Shown piece after piece: positions 21,038 through 33,100 of a DNA stretch of 64,000 bases. Position 1 is the stretch's first letter; every line of letters starts with the position of its first letter. The stretch is taken from the NCBI RefSeq assembly GCF_000026945.1, contig NC_012862.1:1790501-1854500 (forward strand), read 5' to 3'. This DNA comes from Candida dubliniensis CD36. Taxonomy: Eukaryota > Ascomycota > Pichiomycetes > Serinales > Debaryomycetaceae. The position numbers and the translations under genes are program-made. Below the pieces are notes generated by a model, which had not been told where the DNA came from, ran no database searches, and worked only from the letters and a program-made list of their open reading frames with translations.

Positions 21038-21778
21038 ATGGCAAACGCAATAGCTGAGAATGTTTTGGGTACTATAGGTACCGTGTTATGGTGTATTCAG
21101 CTTATTCCACAAGTTGTTAGAAACTATAGAGCAAAGAACTGCGAAGGTCTACCCCCATTGATGATGTTTTTATGGGCTGCCAGTGGAGTTCCCTTTTCCA
21201 TATACTTTATTGCTACAGATGGATCTATCCCGTTACGAATTCAACCCCAGTTATTTACTTTGTTTTGCACAATATCTTGGATCCAAACCTTGTATTACCC
21301 CCCTAAAAAAGTTTCGAGGACAAAATTGATTACGTTTGTTGGATCTTTTATTGCAATTTCAGTAGGTTTGGAAGTTGGATTCATCTTATGGTTGAGACCT
21401 TTGTATAGAAGAGGAATTGAATGGCCCATGTTAATTATTGGGATAGTGGCATCCGTTTTATTGGCTATTGGATTAATCCCCCCATATTTTGAGTTAGCAA
21501 AACGTCAAGGACGAGTCGTTGGTATTAATTTCGTATTCCTTACATTAGACTCATTAGGTGCCTTGTTTTCATTGTTGAGTATTGTTGTTGGAACAATGGA
21601 TATTATGAGTATGGTGTTGTATGCGATTGTGTTGGCTCTAGAGGTGGGTATTTTCGCCAGTCATTTCATTTGGTGGTTGAGAATAGGGAGAAATTCAGAC
21701 AACGAGTCATTAGATGTACAGATACATCACGAGACACATAGCAATGAAGAGGAGAAAAGCAACGTGGTCGTTGTATAA
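21038..21778 (+). CDS. PQ-loop repeat seven-helix membrane protein
   Basis: 246 aa with about seven hydrophobic helices. Two PQ-loop repeats are visible: 'QLIPQVVRNYRAKNCEGLP' (about 22-40) and 'GLIPPYFELAKRQGRVVGIN' (about 144-163), the second with PP in place of PQ. The hydrophilic tail (225-246) is acidic. PQ-loop proteins include lysosomal/vacuolar amino-acid exporters and SWEET/MPC-like folds; the substrate is not inferable. Several yeast paralogues exist, so no symbol is given. A 176-bp spacer separates the stop from the HIR3 start codon. Confidence 0.75.
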   Translation: MANAIAENVLGTIGTVLWCIQLIPQVVRNYRAKNCEGLPPLMMFLWAASGVPFSIYFIATDGSIPLRIQPQLFTLFCTISWIQTLYYPPKKVSRTKLITFVGSFIAISVGLEVGFILWLRPLYRRGIEWPMLIIGIVASVLLAIGLIPPYFELAKRQGRVVGINFVFLTLDSLGALFSLLSIVVGTMDIMSMVLYAIVLALEVGIFASHFIWWLRIGRNSDNESLDVQIHHETHSNEEEKSNVVVV

Positions 21779-21954
21779 TTCATTAAGTTATATATCATTC
21801 TGCTTGTAGTTTAAATTTTTCATAGATTAATAATAAATGAAGTTCAAACACGATTAAAGACTACACTGGAAAAAAAAAAAAAGTGGCCCGCAAAAAAAAA
21901 AAAAAAATAAAGAATCGAGGAAGTTGATTACTTGTTTTGAGCCAACTATAAAGA

Positions 21955-24900
21955 ATGGTATGTTTAGGATTGAATCCATCATGATATTTGTTTTGGGGTA
22001 GATATTAACAATTTGATCAGTCTTCGTTCATCCCTTTGAACTTTTTAGAGGATACAGTGTCGAAAAAGGATTTGGAGGAGGAACATACACGAGAGTTGCA
22101 AGTGGAACAAGCATACAAATTATTTCAGTCTGCATTAAAATTTCAAAAACAAAAGCAATATGAGTCAGCTTACAAGGTATATGAAGAATTATTTAAATTG
22201 GATATTGTCTCAAATCATTACTTTGAAGAATTGGACTTTATACGTGGATTACAAGATGGATCTCAAAACACTGATACAGACGAGTTAACGTTATTATCCC
22301 CCAACGTAAAGTCTTTGCGATACTTGATATTTAGAAACAGGGGGTTTCTATACTTCGACATGCTAAGGAATAGCACAGAATGCCGGTCTGCAGAAAAAGT
22401 AAAAGAATTGTTTTACCCCTTGTTGGATGATTTTTGTATTTCCCTTTTGTATAACGAACCCGACGAAAAGTTGTTGGAAACTTTACACGAGATATTCTGT
22501 TATATTGGGTCCGAAAAGCTATCACGATTTGTCTTGGAGTATTCTTTAACTTCTCGAAAAGAAAGTGATGATTTATCGGGGCTTCTTCCTATTGACAAGA
22601 TGGTACTCTCAAAGTATAAGACAATGTTACAATACTTGCAATCTGGTAGATTTCCTAAATATGACTTGGAACATTTACTGTTTTTAGACCCAATCAAATT
22701 AGATATACTGTCTCAACAGGAAAAACTAGCAAGCAAAACAGTGGCCGTTATTAAAAGTGCATCCACTAAATGGGTTGATCTTCTCGATGCCGTCAACATA
22801 CATTTGAAAGAGAATCAAGACGAAAGCAAGATTGAAGATGCGAATCGGCCCCGTATAAAAATTTTTGAACCATATGTGTTGACGGAGGAGCCATTAGATA
22901 TTGTGAAAGTGGAATTTGCAAAAAGGGGAGTAGTCGTTCCCAGCACTGAAGCTGAAGTGAGCAAAACACAGCCAGCACAAATTGTTCAGGAAAAGAAACC
23001 AGAAGAAGAAAACAGAGTACAAAGATCATCCAAAAGATTATCAAAAATTGAAGATGAAATACCGGCTGTTAAATTAGAACGTTCACATTTTCTAAATATG
23101 GATCACTTTAGAAACCAAATGAATGAAACCATTCCCAATTTTGGGATCTTTGATGTTTGTCTGGCGTACGTTGAAAGTGATTCAAGTAAACAGTATATAA
23201 AGGATTTTAAGAATATAGTTTTTGATTGGAATGACTCTTACACCAAGGTGATTTTGAGTTACAATACTGCAAAATCAGAAGACGACAATTTGAAATTATT
23301 AGATTTACTAAGTGGATATGGGAAAAATGAAGAATCAAAAGAGAAAAATATCCCTCAACTTGAAGAAATAGACATAGAATTTCCAGAATTAAACTATGTT
23401 GATTTTAAAAGCTATATCATCAAACATTTGTTATCTAAAATCCTTACAACAAAATGGAGTGATAAATTATATGAAAAATTTGCAGAATGGATAGTACAAT
23501 TTGAGGGATATATGATTGATGCCATAGATGTGGAACTGGCAATTGGGATCTTGGAAGTGTTGGTGGATATATCAATAAGTTTAGAGTTGCAGATAAAAGA
23601 CTCTATCAATAACAAATTCAATAAGGCGGTTGTTAACTCATTGTGTCAAGATTTGCTAAGAATCAAGGATAAGATTATACGATGGACAAATCATATCGAG
23701 ACATTTACCATCAATGATTTGCAGATAGTTTCAAGATTCAAATGGTGTCAGATTATCAAGGAAAAAGCAGAAACAAAGTCGTGGACTGAAAACCATCCGG
23801 TAAAACAGAAATTACAAAAGCTTTTGGAAAGTGCGGATTTCAAAATCAATTACCCAAATTATAAGAATTTCATTGATTTTAGCAAAGATAGCATTAACAG
23901 TCAATTGACAATTATATCAGTGCTTGCCATTTTTTGGAGAATTTTGAGCACCTCATCTACAGAAGATAATAAAGAGGCAATTCGGTTGTTGGAAGACATT
24001 CTCCTAGATCGGAATAAAGAACCAGGTGATGCTATATTATCAATAAGAAACTTCTTAAAGCAAGGCTCAATTGATATGAAATTAAGTTTATGGAATATTC
24101 TTTTACTGTTTTATCAACTGAGTAATTCGGGTGATAAGCTAGCTGCGGGTTTTGAAGAATGTGTTTTGTTTTTGAATAATTATTTGGTTAGTGAATATAA
24201 TTCATTGGACGAAGAGAGCAGACTCCTTACTTTGCTGAGAATTTTGGGATTTTACGGAAGTAGTATTCTGTTTGTTGTTAATCTGCTTGCAACCACTAAA
24301 TGGGTATTGATGCAGCCAATAAAAGTTCAGACTTTAAAGTTATTTTTTGAACTAAGTTTGTTGTTTGAAATAAATGAAGAAGCTAGCTACATTTCATCGC
24401 TAGCAACATCTATCAAGTCAAAGTCTACCAAATCATATCACCATTTAACTAATATACTAATTAAAACAATTATATTGATCCTAGCGTCAATACAGAAATG
24501 TAACCCGGAAATTGTACATTCCGTAATAAGGTTGTTTCATACTCAACTTGGCTTGATTGGATTATGTGATAATGCTGGAGGGTTATTTTTAGAAATAGCA
24601 CAAGAGTACTTGAAGAGTTTGCCAAATAGTGATTACGATATTTGCCAAATAATCAAATGTAAGTACCACTATTCAATCAGCATTGATGGGGTTATGCCAA
24701 TAGATCATGATACCGCTAGACTTGAAGAACTAAATATAAATGACTGCAAGGAGTTAGCTCTGTTTGTTCTACCGTTATGTTTTCTGAAAGGGAGCACTTT
24801 AAACAATGTTCCTAAACACGATATCAAGATGTTGATTGATGAAATGTACGATGTGATTGGCGATCCTGATTTCGAAGTGAACGAGTCTCTAGCACGTAAC

Positions 24901-26826
24901 AAAGCTACGTTGCACTATTTTCTTGAGAATACACGATTGACTAAAAGGTTATTTCAAGAGGCGTTCCATGGATTAGCAAGGTTGGAATTGGGGTGTATTG
25001 GTGAGGATAAACAATTTAACGGGTTGTATTATATTCAAGGGTTGTTGTTGTTTTCGTCATATAAGCTAAGAAAGAAAACTATGCAAAGCAGGGCAGTTGA
25101 GTTGGAAAGTGCTATTTCATTATTTGAAAATGATATTATATGTGGAAGCAACAGGTTTGAAAGCTGGTTTCTTTTGGGTCAATCTTATGGGTACCTTGTA
25201 GAAGATGACTTGATTTGGACAGCAGATAAATTGACAGCCTCGGATCGGAAAATAACTACAGCTAATTTGCAGCGGAAGTCATTGCTATGCTATTTGATGG
25301 CAATAAACAAATCACTAGATGAATCGATTAAAGACGTGGTTAAACCAGTAGTGGGCAATTTAATGTCTTTGTTTGCCAAGGAAATGTTTAGCGCAGTTTG
25401 TGAACCGATGAATATGCATGCGTTTAAGGTACAATCACACCCGAGATTTGTTAATCGTGTTAATGGTGCTTCATTTGAGCCAATCTCCGAGTTCCCTGTT
25501 GTTGACAAAACAGTTTGCTTGAAAATAATACAACAATCGTTCCAGCTAGCAATCAAGTCCAGTTGTCGTGAGTGGTCTGATTATTATTATTTGGCAAAAG
25601 TTCAAAGAAAGTTGAATAAACCTGCGGCTTTGGTTATGGAAACGATGGCTGCAGCATGCCGGAGTGCGTTTAAAAATAAACATGCTGCAAATATCATTGA
25701 GCCTCATTATAATTTGGTTTCATTTGCGTTAAAGTATGTGAGAATCAACAAGCTCGATTCGAAAGATGCGCTAAAATATTTGATTGACGATCCTTTGATT
25801 AAACTTGAAGTAGGGGATGAAACCGATTTTATAAAATTGATTATAAAAGCGCTTAACAAGATTGATCTGTCAGATAAGAAAAATTGGCAGCACAAGGCAA
25901 AATACAGACTAGCTCGTTTGATGAAAGAAGAGTATCATGATGTGAGAGGAGCTATAAATCAAATGTCAAGTTTCATATCATTAAAAACTCCAAATAAGGC
26001 GCTAGTACTGATTTGGAAACCAGAACCAGAAAGACCAGGGAAACATTTCTTGTACACGTTCCAGTACATTTATTTTTACATTGAGTTGCTTAAAGAGATT
26101 GATGACCTTGATAGTTTAGTTGCGATGTTGCCTAAATTGCGTCGTTCAAATTCAGTGATGATAAATTTGTCAATTGCTTGGGAAATATTATGCTCCTCGG
26201 TGTGCAAAATAATCAGGGAGTCATATGGGATTGGCGACAATTTCGAATTTACTGAGACCTTGATCAACACTTTGCCATATCAGACATTTGCTGCCAATGT
26301 CAAATTGTTGCCGGATTTAATGCGTCGTGAGGGTGTACCAGATAATTTGAAGGCGGTTTTGTGTTTTTTGTTGACAGTTAATGATATCAAAAAGTTGAAT
26401 AATGGGTACGGTCCTACTTCTTTTATTGACGACACGCTTGTGACTCTATATTTTATGATTTATCTAAACTATTTTGAAAAATCTTCTAATGAAGTCACAA
26501 CTGACTCACCTGGGTTGAAAAAGAAGATTGCCAAGCGTGATATTTTCCCATTAACCAACGAAATTTTGAAGGCTTTTAAGAAGGACATTGAAGAAGTTAC
26601 CAAGCAGACATCTTTCAATGAGTTGATAAGTGCTCAAAAGTTGGAGCTAGGTGTTAATGAAAATAAATTGCTGGGAGTAAAAGAGGAAGAAACGGAAAGC
26701 AAGTCGGCACCAGCTAGGGCTAATGAGATAATTGTAATTGATGATGATGATGACGACGGCGACGACGACGACAATATGTCACTCGAGCCTGTTACAAAAA
26801 AGAATAAAACTGAATCAAGTAGTTAA
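21955..26826 (+). CDS. HIR3: HIR histone-chaperone complex subunit Hir3 (CABIN1-like), spliced
   Basis: The uninterrupted frame begins without an ATG and has a stop just upstream (TAA at 22006). Splicing an intron at 21958-22020 joins the ATG at 21955-21957 directly to TCT at 22021 and gives a 1602-aa protein starting MSSFIPLNFLEDTV. This resembles the N-terminus of yeast Hir3 ('M..FNALN'). TPR-like helices follow ('LFQSALKFQKQKQYESAYKVYEELF'), then a long helical body with 'RSAFKNKHAANIIEPHYNLVSFALKY' and a polyaspartate tail. Hir3 scaffolds the HIR complex for replication-independent H3-H4 deposition and histone gene repression. The stop lies 9 bp from the convergent translin stop. Confidence 0.85.
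21958..22020 (+). other. HIR3: 63-nt intron of HIR3 after the initiator ATG
   Basis: The donor GTATGT (21958-21963) directly follows ATG. The branch-point-like TATTAAC lies at 22003-22009 and the acceptor CAG at 22018-22020, 11-12 nt later. The join is in frame and removes the in-frame stop. All three signals fit hemiascomycete consensus. Confidence 0.85.
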
Positions 26827-26835
26827 AGATAGTCC

Positions 26836-27642
26836 TCAATTGACTTCACCTTTGGTAGTAATTAAATTTCTAAGAGATAAATCGTACACAATTTTATTAA
26901 GTCTTTGGGAGTTGTATTTTAAACTGTCGTATCTTTTTCGTAAAACATCGTTTTTCAAGTCCAATAATTGGAATCCATTCTGAAGCTTAGACACGATTTT
27001 CAGATTAATGATAGCAATCGAGTAGTTAGATGACTTAGATCCAGTAGAACCAACTGATTCATTTATTACCGTGGTAGTTGTGTATTCGACAATAGTGTCG
27101 ACTAAACGAAGTAAAGCTAACAAGTATACTTGATAGTCAATTTTGTCTAGTCTTAAAATCTCGGCAATCTCAGTTGGGTTCATTATCACCCCGACATCTT
27201 GAGGAGTGGTCACCATTGGAATATCAATTGGGTCATTAATAAACCCGTTTGCGATTGCTAAAAAGTATCGGTTGGTAATCAAGACATAAATTGAATCCTC
27301 AAGGAACTTGTTATGGACTCGTTCTTTCTGAGTCTGTTTGCAATCTAGTGCAGCCAACTTTGTTGTGAAACTGTGGAAAATTTCATAAACAGTTTGTCCG
27401 TTGGCACCTTTTTCAATAATGCTGCTGATCAACTGATTTGGGCTGCAGTTTATCCACTCATTAATGGTCGATTTGTATGGGATTACAGTTGAATCAAACT
27501 GATGCTCAATTTCTTGTATGGAGGACTTGCGAGTGAGACTAAATAAACAGGTTAGATAAAGTCGATCTTAATTAATATTAAATAGTACTTACTCCTTCTC
27601 TATCTCGTCTTTGATATCTGTGAAAAACTGGTCGAGTGACAT
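26836..27642 (-). CDS. Translin, spliced
   Basis: Two exons: 27642-27593 (50 nt) and 27538-26836 (703 nt), giving 250 aa. Exon 1 encodes MSLDQFFTDIKDEIEK, which aligns with the translin start (human MSVSEIF...). The C-terminus 'KLQNGFQLLDLKNDVLRKRYDSLKYNSQRLNKIVYDLSLRNL' closely matches human 'GFRLLNLKNDSLRKRYDGLKYDVKKVEEVVYDLSIRG'. Translin is an octameric single-stranded RNA/DNA-binding protein that with Trax forms the C3PO nuclease. S. cerevisiae lacks it, while S. pombe has it. No Trax gene is in the window. It is divergently paired with the FSH hydrolase (129 bp between ATGs). Confidence 0.88.
27539..27592 (-). other. 54-nt intron of the translin gene
   Basis: On the minus strand the donor is GTAAGT, a branch-like TCTAAC lies about 13 nt before the acceptor, and the acceptor is TTTAG. 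Splicing joins codon phase 2 (GA|T = Asp) and extends the open frame N-terminally into conserved translin sequence. The unspliced exon 2 frame has no ATG at a sensible place. Confidence 0.85.
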
Positions 27643-27771
27643 TGTTGTGTGATGGTGTAAATAAAAGTGTGAGAAGATGTACAGAAAAAAAAAAAATAGA
27701 GAATAAAATTTTCACACTAAAATATAGTTTGATCAGTCTGTACTTTTTTTTTTTTTTTTTATTCATCAATC

Positions 27772-28551
27772 ATGTCTAAAAAAATTTTGTGTTTGCCAGG
27801 ATACTTGCAGAATGGCAGTACTTTTGCAGCAAAATCGTCGGGTATAAGAAAGATTTTGACAAAGAAATTGGATTGTCAACTAGACTATGTTGATCCATAT
27901 CATTCCATTGAATCTTGGCGTGAATTCTCGTTTCCAATTGCAGCCAATGAGGAAGAATCAGATAAAACCTGGGCATCAATTGTTGAAAAAGGGAATAATG
28001 TTCGATGGTTTGAACACAAATCGCCAGGGGTGAATCTTGGTTTGGATGAGTCGGTGAACTATCTTGTTGATTATATTAAGAAAAATGGACCATACGATGG
28101 AATTATTGGGTTTTCACAGGGGGCAGCCATGGCTGAGATTATGACAAACACAATAAGAAAATTATTACCATCACATCCTGATTTTAAAATTAGTTTGTTT
28201 ATTTCTGGCTTTTTTTTGACTGAACCTATTAGTGATGATCACTCGGAAGAGAATAGACAAAGAATCAATGACATTACCGACTTGGAAGAATATAAGAGTC
28301 AAGTACAAATTTCCCCAGATGTGACTAAGTACTTTACTCCTCCACAGGACTTGAGTACTCAGGTTTTAATGGTTTATGGAGAAGGTGATAACATTGTGGC
28401 ACCAGTGAGATCTAAATACGCATCATCTTTTTACAAGTCAATCCACATGTTTCCTCATGAAGGTGCACATTATGTTCCTAACAAAAAAGACTTTCTTGAA
28501 CCAATTGTAAAATTATTTGACAAAACATTGAACGAAAAGCCAGTGTTATAG
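27772..28551 (+). CDS. FSH1: FSH-family serine hydrolase
   Basis: 259 aa. It has the alpha/beta-hydrolase FSH layout: the N-terminal strand 'KILCLPGYLQNGSTFAAKS', then GFSQGAA with nucleophile Ser115, 'GEGDNIVAPVRS' with probable Asp206, and 'HEGAHYVPN' with probable His237. The catalytic triad is complete. FSH proteins (yeast Fsh1-3, human OVCA2) are small soluble esterases. The paralogue assignment (Fsh1 versus Fsh2/3) is uncertain. A T18 run sits directly upstream of the ATG. Confidence 0.8.
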   Translation: MSKKILCLPGYLQNGSTFAAKSSGIRKILTKKLDCQLDYVDPYHSIESWREFSFPIAANEEESDKTWASIVEKGNNVRWFEHKSPGVNLGLDESVNYLVDYIKKNGPYDGIIGFSQGAAMAEIMTNTIRKLLPSHPDFKISLFISGFFLTEPISDDHSEENRQRINDITDLEEYKSQVQISPDVTKYFTPPQDLSTQVLMVYGEGDNIVAPVRSKYASSFYKSIHMFPHEGAHYVPNKKDFLEPIVKLFDKTLNEKPVL

Positions 28552-28708
28552 ATGATTTTATAGAATAAAATAGATATTTCATAAAAAAAAAAAAAAATGT
28601 TATGTTGTAGGGAATTAGTTTTGAGGGAAAAAGCAAGCCAAAACAAAAAAAAAAAAGTGAGTTGATGATCAAGAAAAATAGCGCTGACAATAACTCCCAT
28701 CCCAGAAA

Positions 28709-30142
28709 ATGTCTACTGACTCATACACCCCCTCACAAGAGCATAGCTCGAAGCGTTTAAAGACAGGCGAATCTGTGTTTTCGAGAAGAGGAGCTTCACC
28801 CAGTACTGGTGGAGTGGCGTCAGCTTACGGTAATGAGAGTGAGAAAAAACCATCGTGGTTACAAACCAACAAAAGTGACATTGATGGGAAATACGATAAA
28901 TATGGGGAAAGAAGAAATGCACATGCTACGACATCTGACTCAAGGCTTGATAGGTTGAAGCGAGTTCGTCAAGAGCTGACAGATAGGTGGGAAGATGTCG
29001 GTCACGACGGAGACAGAGATGAACAAGACGAAGATGAGGGTATATCACCTTACATTCATTTACAGGCAGCTAACCCTTCTGTCTATCACAATGAGAAACA
29101 GGAAAACTATCGTACATTTCAAAGTAGAATATCTAATAGAGAGAATAGAGACATCAATAGTATTGTCAGGGCACACTACAATCAAAGAACACAACAAGCA
29201 AAACAGCAAGGTTCCAGAGTCAATTCGCCAATTTACAAAATGAGGAATTTCAACAATGCCATTAAATATATTTTGTTGGGTAATTGGGCTAAACATAATC
29301 CTGAGGAGACGGATTTGTTTTCTCTTTTGGATTTATGTTGTGGTAAAGGTGGGGACTTGAACAAATGCCAATTTATTGGCATAGATCAATATATTGGCAT
29401 TGATATTGCCGATTTATCAGTTAAAGAGGCATTTGAACGGTACACAAAACAAAAGGCGAGATTCAGACACACAAGTCAGAATTCCAATCGGTATAGTTTT
29501 GAAGCATGTTTCGCGACAGGGGATTGTTTTACCCAATTTGTGCCAGACATTCTAGAGCCAAACTTCCCTGGAATTATAGAGCGTGCATTTCCTGTGGATG
29601 TTGTTTCCACCCAGTTCTCATTGCATTATTCCTTTGAGAGTGAAGAAAAAGTACGCACATTGCTAACCAATGTCACACGGTCGTTGCGTTCAGGGGGCAC
29701 TTTTATTGGTACGATTCCTTCTTCTGATTTTATAAAGGCAAAAATAGTCGACAAACAATACCAACGAGATGAAAAGGGAAAAGTAAAGTTTGGTAATAGT
29801 TTGTACTCGGTGACGTTTGAAAAAGATCCTCCAGAAGATGGGGTATTTCGTCCTGCGTTTGGGAACAAGTACAATTATTGGTTGAAAGACGCTGTTGACA
29901 ATGTTCCTGAGTATGTAGTTCCATTTGAGACTTTGCGATCATTGTGTGAAGAGTACGATTTGGTGTTAAAATATAAAAAGAGTTTTACGGATATATTCAA
30001 CCAGGAGATTCCAAAGTATTTTAGCAAATTGAATAAAAACTTAATTGATGGAATGAAACGAAGTGACGGCAAGTATGGTGCTGAAGGCGATGAAAAGGAA
30101 GCTGTGGCATTTTACATAGGATTTGTATTTGAGAAAGCTTAG
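28709..30142 (+). CDS. CCM1: mRNA cap guanine-N7 methyltransferase
   Basis: 477 aa. A charged, disordered N-terminus (1-145) precedes the catalytic domain. This has '[15 protein letters not shown]' and the SAM-binding '[16 protein letters not shown]' (about 208-223), with '[18 protein letters not shown]', '[15 protein letters not shown]' and '[14 protein letters not shown]'. '[38 protein letters not shown]' is the cap-methyltransferase signature region. It transfers methyl from SAM to the GpppN cap in the nucleus. The orthologue is S. cerevisiae ABD1; the C. albicans gene is known as CCM1 (unrelated to yeast PPR gene CCM1). Confidence 0.92.
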   Translation: MSTDSYTPSQEHSSKRLKTGESVFSRRGASPSTGGVASAYGNESEKKPSWLQTNKSDIDGKYDKYGERRNAHATTSDSRLDRLKRVRQELTDRWEDVGHDGDRDEQDEDEGISPYIHLQAANPSVYHNEKQENYRTFQSRISNRENRDINSIVRAHYNQRTQQAKQQGSRVNSPIYKMRNFNNAIKYILLGNWAKHNPEETDLFSLLDLCCGKGGDLNKCQFIGIDQYIGIDIADLSVKEAFERYTKQKARFRHTSQNSNRYSFEACFATGDCFTQFVPDILEPNFPGIIERAFPVDVVSTQFSLHYSFESEEKVRTLLTNVTRSLRSGGTFIGTIPSSDFIKAKIVDKQYQRDEKGKVKFGNSLYSVTFEKDPPEDGVFRPAFGNKYNYWLKDAVDNVPEYVVPFETLRSLCEEYDLVLKYKKSFTDIFNQEIPKYFSKLNKNLIDGMKRSDGKYGAEGDEKEAVAFYIGFVFEKA

Positions 30143-33100
30143 AGTAGGTTAAGATTGATTTGTTTGGGTATTTTTTTTTTTTTTTTTGACCAATAATTTT
30201 TACGAAAAATATAGGAAAAGTAAACAACACCGAAAATAAAGCAGAGCCCTCCTGATCGGTCTAATAACAAGTTAGGGGTTACTTCTTTTTGATTATTAGC
30301 CGATAATATACAACTAATTTTAATAAATCCGCGCTGCACATGAGTAGTGAAACCAATCCATAAGGACTTTTAATGGTTAAGCACCACTAAAAAAGAACAA
30401 ACCCGAGATAGACAAGTAGCTATAACTAAAATTTCTCGGACTATATAAGCACAGGCAACACAAAGTCTAGGTCTGTGGCAGCAAAATATGGACGCAAAAC
30501 ATTAATTAGTACCGATATTTTATTCCTTTTTTTTTTCCACACCTTGCAGTCAAATAGACGAAAAAAAAAATCAATATTCGTAGATCGACTCTCAGTGTAG
30601 CCCCAAAAGCTCAGAGATAATGTGAACATCTTTGGGAAAGTTGTTCTTAGCAAAGATTGGGTTGGTAGTAAAAACAAAGTATACCCTCCAGCCTTGTTCA
30701 AGGCACGTTACAAAGTTAGTTGATGTGGATCTGAATTCAATTTAGGATGCATATATTATATAAGTACCAGACGGAACGAAAAAAAAAAAAAATACCTCTT
30801 CGTAATGTCAGGTCTGTCTCGGTGACATTCTTCCTGCAGTTCCCAGCCTCGTGCAATACATTCCTATGTAGTTATGGAACCAAAATGGCGACAATGTGCA
30901 TAGGTACACATATTTGTTATTTTTTTTTCTATTTTGGTCGTGTGTTTTGATTTGTATAACCGATGGAGATGGACAATAAGAACCCCATTGTCAATCGATT
31001 AAACTAAATAAAATAGATATGAATTGAAGAACCATTTTTTAATATGATTTAAATTTTAGTAATGGATTTGTGCAACTGTTTCCCCTTTACATAATGGGTT
31101 TACTAGTATGACGTAGTGTATGGTCTTTTTGGAACCTAAACTTTTAGTCAGATTGAAAACTAGAATGAAATGATTTTTAGTTGAGACCCGTGGTGCATAA
31201 ATAAAAATACATCTGATGGTCGTTCAGCTACTGTCAGTGAAGTATAAAACCCCCTATAATCGTTAAGCCTATCTTCTTACGAAAGTACAATTGTGGAGAT
31301 CACATGATTGCAAAACCGGAATTAATATGATTGGCAAGAAAAAAAAAAAAAAGAAGAAACAGCACTACTGTCTAGTAAACTAAACTTTTAGTATTTACAG
31401 CTGACTAAAAAATGGTTAAAATTAGATTTAAAAGAGACGAGGAAGAAATAACTTAAAAAGGCAAAAATTTCCTCATTATTATGTGAGCATTTCATGTTGG
31501 TTGTAAAAAAAAAATATCTCTGACTCTGAAATTGAAATTGTCTATAGTTTTTGAATTTGTGATGATAGACCATATTCATCTTTAAATTGTTTAATTTAGG
31601 TATAGACATGCATTAAGCTAATTTCAAATTGGTCAAACACAATCACTCGTGCTTGTTAGTGCTCTTGTTAAAGTTGTTAGATTGTCGTTAACAACTACCT
31701 CGGCAAAGTTCTTAAAATAAAAGTTAAAGATTGTTTCACCTAGCTAATTTACATCAACGTATCTCCATACGGACCATATCTGCAGCTAATTTATATTTTT
31801 TGCTTACATCGAAAGCTTTCACAATAAAGATTGTTTTAAAACGTTGCTAGTTTCTAACATGCTTCCTCGGTTAGAGCAACAAGCCAAAAAAAAAACAAAC
31901 GTACGCTTGTAACTACAACGCGAGCTGGAACCATAAAGAACAACCAACCAAGTCATGCTCTAAACTACAGTTACACAAAATTAATTGTTATATTATGGTT
32001 TGTGTTGCTTGAGAATTTCAGTTGGAGTAAAAACAAAAAAAAAAAAATTTGGAACCTTACAACAATCATAGTACAAAGAGCGAAAACTATTTAACAAAAA
32101 AAAAAATGTTACAAACGTTCATAACCAAAACTAAATGGTTAGAGGAGAATTTTCTAAAAAAAAAAGACACTAAAAATCTACTAGCAAAAACTAAATCAAT
32201 CTGATAACAATAATGAAGACAAATGAATAATAGAACCAAGTTACTGGCAATGCCTTTAGACAGTTATTGAAGAACGAATTTTTTCCATTTAATTCGATTA
32301 AACCTGTCTACAGCGATATCATTTTGACTTTGAGACTTTACCGCCTAGCATATCTTTGTTTACTTGAGCATAGCGTTTAACTAATCAACTATTCATTCCA
32401 AACCTTAAAAATAGTTTGCCCACTACTTGATTATACATCCTGTGAAATTTAGCTAGATGGAACAAATTTTTAGGTGGTCTCTACCACTATTCTTAGTAAG
32501 ATCTAAAACTATATTGGCGATGTGCTAATATTAGCAAGTGATCTTGGTGTCGGGACCTGCACGCTTTGGAAGACTGTAGCCTGCAGAATACCCAAATGCA
32601 GAGCAAAGAAAAAAAGAGGGAAAGAATTAGCAGTGCCCAATGCCACAAGCAAGAGCCATGCAAAAGCAATTACTGTGCTATAAGTTGTTGCTATCCTTAT
32701 CGGAAAGACAGTAAAAGTGAACACACCTCAGGACCGCCACAGATTAAGAATTTATGAAAAAAGCAAATTTTAGTTTGCTTAGTCGCGGTATTTATTTGGA
32801 TTAATTTCACTTTTTCCGCTTTTGAATCATGTAACTTATGCTAAATTATTTTATATTCATGTCCTCCTCCTCCTCATTGATGCTGAAGCATGGTTCTCGT
32901 AAACGATGAATTCTTAGCTATATCGGACGTTGCATAACCACAACGAGTCAATGTGAAAGTTTCTCTGCAGTTTGACCAAACAAGCATTGAACCAAATACT
33001 AATTTTGGGGGAGAGCCCAAGTGGGGGATACCCAACAGCAAAGATATCTTGACTCGGGTTTAGTGCAGAGATTGTATCATTGAAGTCTAGCCGATATTAT

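Noticed and set aside
22036..22038. TTG as the HIR3 start
   Set aside because: Non-AUG start is unlikely when a canonical intron after ATG at 21955 gives an in-frame protein with a Hir3-like N-terminus.
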